Shown here piece by piece: positions 58,271-64,000 of a stretch of 64,000 nt of DNA; within the stretch, counting starts at the first letter, position 1, and each line of letters begins with the position of its first letter. The notes beneath the pieces are model-generated. The model worked only from the letters and a program-made list of their open reading frames with translations, was not told the DNA's origin and made no database searches. Source of the DNA: Cryptomeria japonica. Taxonomy: Eukaryota > Streptophyta > Pinopsida > Cupressales > Cupressaceae. The DNA is taken from positions 879,937,220-880,001,219 of the forward strand of contig NC_081409.1 of assembly GCF_030272615.1 (NCBI RefSeq), in the 5' to 3' direction. A program made the translations under genes and the position numbers.

Positions 58271-59580
58271 ATCTGTTTGCGTTTTTGAACATTTTCCAAG
58301 TTCAAATTTAATATTCTTAAAATATATTGAATTATATTATTTTAATAATTTTTGTCAATCAATGATCTTAGGATACAAATATTAATTATTTTAGATATTT
58401 GTTTTATTTATCAATTTCATGTTACTATTGCAATCATGATACAAACGTACTGGACTACGAAAAAGGGTTTTTGCACAAGGCTTCCCATCTCTACACTCCA
58501 CTTAAACATTGCACTCTTCAATAGTCAAATTGTCAACATTAATTTGACATTGTATTGCTACTAAAAATTGATAACTAATGTAAGTCTATTTTTTCGTAAA
58601 TATTGAATAAATTGATGTTCATTAAAGGAGCTCAAATTATTGTACAATGTCAAGGTGTGGATTTATCTTGAAGAGTTTGAAATGTATGTATGCTATTACA
58701 TACAAGAGTTATTTGATTCATTTAAAATATTTTGATATAGATATTTTTTCTTAAATATTGAGTTATTTGATGTTCATTAAAGGAACTCAAATTATTGTAC
58801 AATGTAAAGGTGTAGATTTATTCCCAAGAGTTTGAAATCTATGTACGCTATCACATACAAGAGTTATTTGAGTCATTTAAAGTATATTAAAATAGATTTA
58901 GTTTTAATTTTGTTTTTTATTACTTTGCAATAAGGATTTAAGGAAATATAGTTACAATAATGAGAATACTGGATAGATTGACATCCAAACAAAGAACCTA
59001 CTTGTGGTTAGTGATATTTTCCATCAGTGAGCTACTTGCCCTTTTATGATGGAACCTTTCAAATTTTATCAAGAAGTGTACTTCAATTCCAACACATCCT
59101 GTAAGACACATTCATGTTGAGATTACTGATAATGGAAAATTCTAAATTTCAAACATGATACAATTTAGTTCTAATAAGTTTGAGGTAGAATATAATTTAA
59201 ACTATAAAACATAATATTTAATTGTAATAGTTTTTTATAATTACTTCAAAAAAATTTATTTTTTACTAATTCCCATCTTATAAAAATACATTTAATAAAT
59301 TACATATATTTTATATTATCTTTTATATAATTAAAAAAGCTATTTTAGAATTTTATTTTTTCCTTACATAATTTTAAAGTAAAAAAGTCTATAACATGAT
59401 CATTAAATCTATCAGTCATATTGCAAGTTTCTACATTCCATAGGGCCAGCCTTAAACGACACACTACGCAACATATTAAGTCTAGAAAATTTCAATCAAT
59501 TTTGATTGTTTAACATTTTTAAGCCTAAAAATCAAAGCTTAATGTATGTGATTTAAACCATCCACACTGATACAATAATC
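58271..59580. other. AT-rich DNA with one tandem duplication
   Basis: No gene or element is recognisable. The only structured part is the duplication at 58590-58899, listed separately. Confidence 0.6.
58590..58899. repeat. 155-bp tandem duplication
   Basis: GATGTTCATTAAAGGA, CTCAAATTATTGTACAATGT and CATACAAGAGTTATTTGA occur at matching places in both halves; GATGTTC starts at 58614 and again at 58769. Confidence 0.88.
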
Positions 59581-59632
59581 ATTGTTTTTATTTTAATAGA
59601 AAAGCATACATGTCTATCAACTGTTGTTCATA

Positions 59633-59779
59633 TCAGATACACCATTGAAAGTTATAGAGATGAATGCAATGACTAAGAATATCAGATACACCATTGAAAG
59701 GTATAGAGATGAATGGAATGACTAAGAATATCAGATACACCATTGAAAGTTATAGAGATGAATGCAATGACTAAGAAAC
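59633..59779. repeat. 49-bp tandem repeat, three copies
   Basis: Units start with TCAGATACACCATTGAAAG at 59633, 59682 and 59731 and end with GACTAAGAA. A single related copy stands at the equivalent place near 13615, so the expansion happened after the DUF247 locus was duplicated. Confidence 0.93.
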
Positions 59780-60265
59780 ATCTTGGTGGATAATGGTAGA
59801 ACCCATACTCAATGTCTAGATGAGGAAGAAATCCCCATTAAACATATTACCATATAAGGACCTTCAGTATGCTTAGATTATCATAGATTACCCGGAAGAA
59901 AACCACATGTATAGCGATATAAAAGAGAACTCAGATACTACTCACGGTTGACTCACTGTTTAAACAAGCAAAAGACCTGGATCGCAGTAAGACACAGGAC
60001 AATGGTTGCTCCGAAGCCTCCAACCACCAGCCATGGTTTTGAACCGTAAACGTTACAGAATTCATAATGACTAAGAAACATCTCGGTAGATAATGATAGA
60101 ACCATACAGTCATAGATCAGGAAGTAATCCCGATTAGGCATATTACCATATAAGAACCTTCACTATGCTCTAGTTTATTATGGATTACACGGAAGAAAAA
60201 CACACGCATTACGGTATATAAGAGAACTCAAAAACTATCACCGTTGATCATGCTTCACAGTCTTT
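59768..60265 (-). repeat. Tandem duplication of the DUF247 3' end, about 300 bp
   Basis: GACTAAGAAACATC starts at 59768 and again at 60067; each is followed by the same order of motifs down to TTTAAACAAGCAAAAG at the stop-codon end of a DUF247 frame. The first unit carries the remnant at 59940-60066, the second belongs to the intact gene. Confidence 0.85.
59940..60066 (-). pseudogene. DUF247 C-terminal remnant
   Basis: The minus strand encodes only the last part of a DUF247 protein: NAFC/NVYGSKPWLVVGGFGA, the membrane helix and CLFKQ, then a stop. It is nearly the same as the end of the pseudogene at 13860-14860 and closer to it than to the adjacent intact gene (WLVV against WMLV). It probably arose by unequal exchange between copies. 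Confidence 0.85.
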
Positions 60266-61681
60266 AAACAAGCAAAAGCCCTGGATAGCAGTAAGAAAGA
60301 GGACAATAAATGCTCCAAAGCCTCCAACCAGCATCCATGGTTTTGAACCGTAAGCTTTCAAGAATTCATTCCAAAGGGTTGTAAGAAGAATAGAGCGCTG
60401 CGTTTTATAGCAGCTGCTCAGTTTTGCCCTTGTTTCTTTGATGGATTTGCGCGCTGGTTGGGAAATTGTGAGGTTGGAGACGCTCAATAGTTGGCTGACT
60501 CGTTTGCTATCCCAAAGATTACCAATAATGACGCCCTTCTTTCTCATCACTTCCACCCCCTTAACTGTTTGGCACAGCTCATACATGAACTGACAATATG
60601 CAGACATTCCTTTAATCTCGGAGTCCGGAGAACAGATCTCCAGGGCAATTAAATTTCTTATGTATACTTCTAAGTCCACATCCAATTTTAGCCGTACCAG
60701 AGTAAGAGTTTTTCCCTCATATCTAATGTCGTCTAAAGTTTTACCATTGGCCTGGAATTTCACTCCTCCATTCCTTAATTGAACCGCAGATGGAATCTTT
60801 AGGCACCACTCCTCCCATCTCTCACGCCCAATATGAATTGGCAAGTTTTCGTATTGTTGGAGAGCACATCCAAGAGGCGAGCACTGAACGTTGAGTTTCA
60901 CTTCCTTTTCATTTTCGGGTGCCACAACTCCAAGGCACGTGTGATGATATATATCCAGGATATGGCTCCGTTTCCGTGATGCTCCCTTTGCACAAAACTC
61001 GAAAGGCCGATAGTAGAATTTATTGAATACTTTCCTTAGCAACTTGTCAAGTTCAGCTCGGGAATCCCTCATCTCCATATCAAGAACATCTTCCAGGACA
61101 AAGAGTGGGATTTGATTATCTAACTTGATTAAATCCTTCATGATCTCCGACTTAACCCCTGGATTCTCGGTTTCGGTTCCGAAAATGGGATGAAATTTTG
61201 GCGCCAACCCACAATCATCTTGAAAGGACTCACCATCACCACCGTCGTCATCATGTAATCGACAGAGGTGATTTCTGAAAAATTCAAGGATGAAACAAGC
61301 ATCCCCACCCACCATCCAAAGCAGAACCTCACCGTTGAATGGTGTTCCCTTATCATAGCACCTCTTTATCTCCTCTTCCCTACTCCTAATTTTATCAATC
61401 ACATGCTCGAACTTAAATTGGGAATTATTAGTTACCTTCCGAATTCTGAAAACCTCTCTACGTGCTGCATCGCCTTTGAATGTTTCCATTTCTCTGAGCT
61501 CCTTCTTTCCGAAATGGTAAGGGCCGATCGAAACAATCCGAGGCACATACGCATATTCGCATTCTTTTAACAAGGGCGGTGATGCGCTGAAAATGCAAGG
61601 CGACTTCGCATAGGGTTTCCAATCAAGAGTGAGATAGGTTTTCCTTTCTTCTAGCCATCGCATCCCATTAAACTTCGACAT
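60248..61681 (-). CDS. DUF247 (UPF0481) membrane protein
   Basis: An uninterrupted frame gives 477 residues from ATG 61681; an in-frame TTG upstream is not a plant start. The family signature is clear: RIVSIGPYHFGKKELREME near residue 60, a central NQIPLFVLEDVLDME segment, GKTLTLVRLKLDVDLEVYI, MYELCQTVKGVEVMRKKGVI, and a C-terminal membrane anchor (WMLVGGFGAFIVLFLTAIQG) with a short tail. Length and order fit full-length family members. DUF247 proteins are plant-specific; two act in grass self-incompatibility, and most have no known biochemical role. A decayed paralogue lies 46 kb away and a C-terminal remnant directly downstream. No intron is needed. I see no certain TATA box upstream. It is the only gene in the window that looks functional. 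Confidence 0.9.
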   Translation of the reverse strand: MSKFNGMRWLEERKTYLTLDWKPYAKSPCIFSASPPLLKECEYAYVPRIVSIGPYHFGKKELREMETFKGDAARREVFRIRKVTNNSQFKFEHVIDKIRSREEEIKRCYDKGTPFNGEVLLWMVGGDACFILEFFRNHLCRLHDDDGGDGESFQDDCGLAPKFHPIFGTETENPGVKSEIMKDLIKLDNQIPLFVLEDVLDMEMRDSRAELDKLLRKVFNKFYYRPFEFCAKGASRKRSHILDIYHHTCLGVVAPENEKEVKLNVQCSPLGCALQQYENLPIHIGRERWEEWCLKIPSAVQLRNGGVKFQANGKTLDDIRYEGKTLTLVRLKLDVDLEVYIRNLIALEICSPDSEIKGMSAYCQFMYELCQTVKGVEVMRKKGVIIGNLWDSKRVSQLLSVSNLTISQPARKSIKETRAKLSSCYKTQRSILLTTLWNEFLKAYGSKPWMLVGGFGAFIVLFLTAIQGFCLFKDCEA

Positions 61682-63540
61682 ACTTGACAGGCAGGACTTA
61701 TCGCACTGGAGACGGACCAAATCTACTCAGAAACCCAACTACATGACCAGATTAAATTTTAGTCAGAATTGTTGGACCTCTTCTTGGTGGAGAGATTTTT
61801 TTGAATGCTATACAACACCTAATTCGCCGACGTGGAGTTTTCAATTAGATCGAAATGTACAAAGAATAAGTTAATGGAGGGAGAATAATTTAGTAGGAGG
61901 AGAATAAGATTGATAAGTTAGTGGACGGAGAATAGATTAGATGAGCTATATTTCATTCTAAAAATAGAAGAGAGCTCAGAATCTTCTCATATTAAGATGC
62001 GAGGATGAATAAATTAGTAGAAGCAGAATATATGAATGGAATGAGGATAAAAACTCCAATCATAAAGAATAAAATTTGCGTAGAGAATAAATTAAATAAA
62101 TGAATAATTAATTAATTAATAAATCTTATTTAAAAATTAAATTAATTATATATTATCAGTTTTGAAATCAGAAGATTTAATATATAGTTTATGAAGTTTT
62201 TCATTTTTTATATAAAATATCATATAAACAAAATGATCACACAAAAGTGTTTATTTTTTAAATATTAAATTCAAAATTATTCTATTAACAAACATTTAAT
62301 AAATTACATTTACAAATACATATAACAAATTACATTTACTAATAAATTAATATTCTATAGACAATATTTTTTATACAACACAAGTCAATTATTAAATATG
62401 TAAAAAATAAATAAATTAATGAATCACAAAGAATGGATCACAAGTGTGATTCGAAACATTGATGCACACAAGCACACACAATCAAAAGTAGAAGCGAGCA
62501 CATTGACTAAATTAATGAATGTTAACATTTTGACGGTCATTGTCAAAAATTTCCCCAATATTTGGACCAACTGTAGAATGTCAAATAAAACCCACTTAGT
62601 AACACATTGAAATGCTAGCCAAATGCCATAGCTAAAAGGATAGCCTAAACCAAGAATGATGATCTTAAGAAAAGAGCGGAGTTCAACTCTCTAATGAGAC
62701 TTTATGCTCACTGTTGAGACCAGCCTACCCATTTGAACTAGTTCCAGTTCTCCATTTTATCATTAAAACCCAACAAACATTACAAGAATATCTTTATAAC
62801 CATGACAATAGAGATGTGTAGAGAGAAACAACAGACACTAAAACCATGTGAATAACATGTGCACCATAACCAAATCCTTCACTCTTAAAATAGCCTTTAA
62901 CCTTACCTTTGAAACCTTGCGCAAGAATGAAATATGATGCTTCTTTGCATGAAGCCTTGAATTTATCTCCATTGAAGTGAAGCATAAAATAAATCTACCA
63001 AGAAAGCAGAGTGTCTCCTCCAAGTGCCAAACACAACATAACTTCCCACGATAACATGCCACCTAAGACATTTCCTTAATAGGATGTCACAAATGATCTC
63101 TAATGTAAATTAACGATTAACCTCCCTCCATACATACGAATTGTATGTTGACATGAGTGGCTCAACATGAAATAAAATTACGTGCCTCGCTAGCCAAAAA
63201 AAATGTCCTTATATACATGCCTCTTGAAGTAGTCGATACTAAAGTTACAAAGTTCACCCACAGATTATTTTTTCTCACAAATTATGTTTGCTAGATAATT
63301 TTTCAAAATTATTTAATAAATATCACACTAGATCTAAATTTTTATTTATTTAATAATTTTATGTTTTTTTTTTTTAGAGAATTAAATGATAATTTGAATC
63401 TTTTTCCATTTTCAAAATATTTATTTCTAGCTGTAAACTTGTTTGGAAGCCTAAAAGAAATGTAAGAGTCCCAGCTTTATAACTTTTCAATACCCCTCTA
63501 CTTTAGAAAGAACACGAAAGATTCCTCACTATACAACTCA
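61682..63540. other. 5' flank of the DUF247 gene and AT-rich DNA
   Basis: The region upstream of the DUF247 start has no second gene. 62080-62420 is almost pure A/T. Minus-strand frames around 62794-63062 are short, overlap each other and have no recognisable motif. Confidence 0.55.
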
Positions 63541-63965
63541 TTCTAGAGATGTCTAGAGTTCCAAGAAATGTAATTATCTTGGCAACTATGGCTTCGATTT
63601 TACCTGACTCGTGGTGGCTGCCTTCAATGTTGCAGCTTGCCTTTATACTCTTTGTGAGCATGATCATATTCTCTAGTATTGACTGACTATCTTATACATG
63701 GTGGTGGCTTAAATTGTACCTCTGGTCCACATTTTGGATGCTACGACCTCTGTTTTTAACGAGATGACATTTCTTCCAAAACCTCAATTCTTTTAATCAA
63801 GCAGCGGTAGGTTTTGGATGACTTAAAAAATAATAATGATATCTCGAATATTGCAATTCCTCTCGACAATGACAATAACATCTCTTTTTTCCTTGGCCAT
63901 GAGTATGGCGACTCCACAAAATTCTCACAATCACTTCTTCAATTTCAATTCCTCCATTATGTTAT
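63541..63965 (-). other. Possible leader of a minus-strand LTR element
   Basis: It lies inside a candidate primer binding site at 63966-63978. I see no protein motif. The assignment depends on that site alone. Confidence 0.25.
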
Positions 63966-63978
63966 GGCTTTGATGCCA
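63966..63978 (-). other. Candidate primer binding site at the right edge
   Basis: The minus strand reads TGGCATCAAAGCC, close to the initiator tRNA-Met site. A TG at 63982 could be the inner end of an LTR that runs off the window. The pattern copies that at 8311-8326. Confidence 0.35.
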
Positions 63979-64000
63979 TTTTGATGGGTGGATAGAGGAA

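Noticed and set aside
62794-63062. Two overlapping minus-strand frames of 63 and 74 codons
   Set aside because: No domain, no neighbouring exon signals and mutual overlap; they are expected by chance.

Overview
The window is nuclear DNA from a land plant, most likely a seed plant with a large, transposon-filled genome; a gymnosperm is my best guess. The evidence is DUF247 genes, Ty1/copia, Ty3/gypsy and LINE elements of plant type, a plant mobile domain (PMD) fragment, and long AT-rich intergenic DNA. Only one cellular gene looks intact: a DUF247 membrane protein on the minus strand at 60248-61681. A decayed paralogue lies at 13860-14860 and a third 3'-end remnant at 59940-60066. Nearly everything else is transposon or transposon debris.

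Left part (1-16774): a minus-strand gypsy gag-protease fragment; a copia element with two LTRs (1782-7793); an isolated minus-strand LTR with a primer binding site (8311-9363); a copia RNase H remnant (about 10475-10930); unrecognised AT-rich DNA; the broken DUF247 paralogue, cut by a minus-strand copia element (14861-16774).

Central part (16775-53641): one chromodomain gypsy element (element A) split by two insertions of about 14 kb each. The first, 19080-33263, lies in gag. It has the architecture of an undescribed DNA transposon ('Tn'): terminal inverted repeats, clusters of near-palindromic GCGTAYGC motifs spaced about 30 bp at both ends, a plus-strand transposase-like gene of a family I cannot name (23479-26453), a convergent multi-exon gene (30249-32867), and between them a 359-bp satellite array. 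A 1.8-kb pure pyrimidine tract lies in its left arm. The second, 34745-49364 (element B), is a Tat-type gypsy element with 788-789-bp LTRs, a perfect GTTAC target duplication, a second (archaeal-type) RNase H, a G-patch-like segment and an antisense PMD pseudogene between integrase and the 3' LTR. It interrupts the reverse transcriptase of element A.

Right part (53642-64000): minus-strand remnants of a transposon-associated protein and two RNase H/LINE ends, AT-rich DNA with short tandem duplications, then the DUF247 gene and its duplicated 3' flank.

In-frame stops in these elements fall mostly where Gln or Arg is expected (CAG to TAG, CGA to TGA). This is the signature expected from deamination of methylated cytosine in silenced transposons. 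Order of events inferred: element A inserted first; Tn and element B later went into it; separately, copia and recombination events tore up the left flank.
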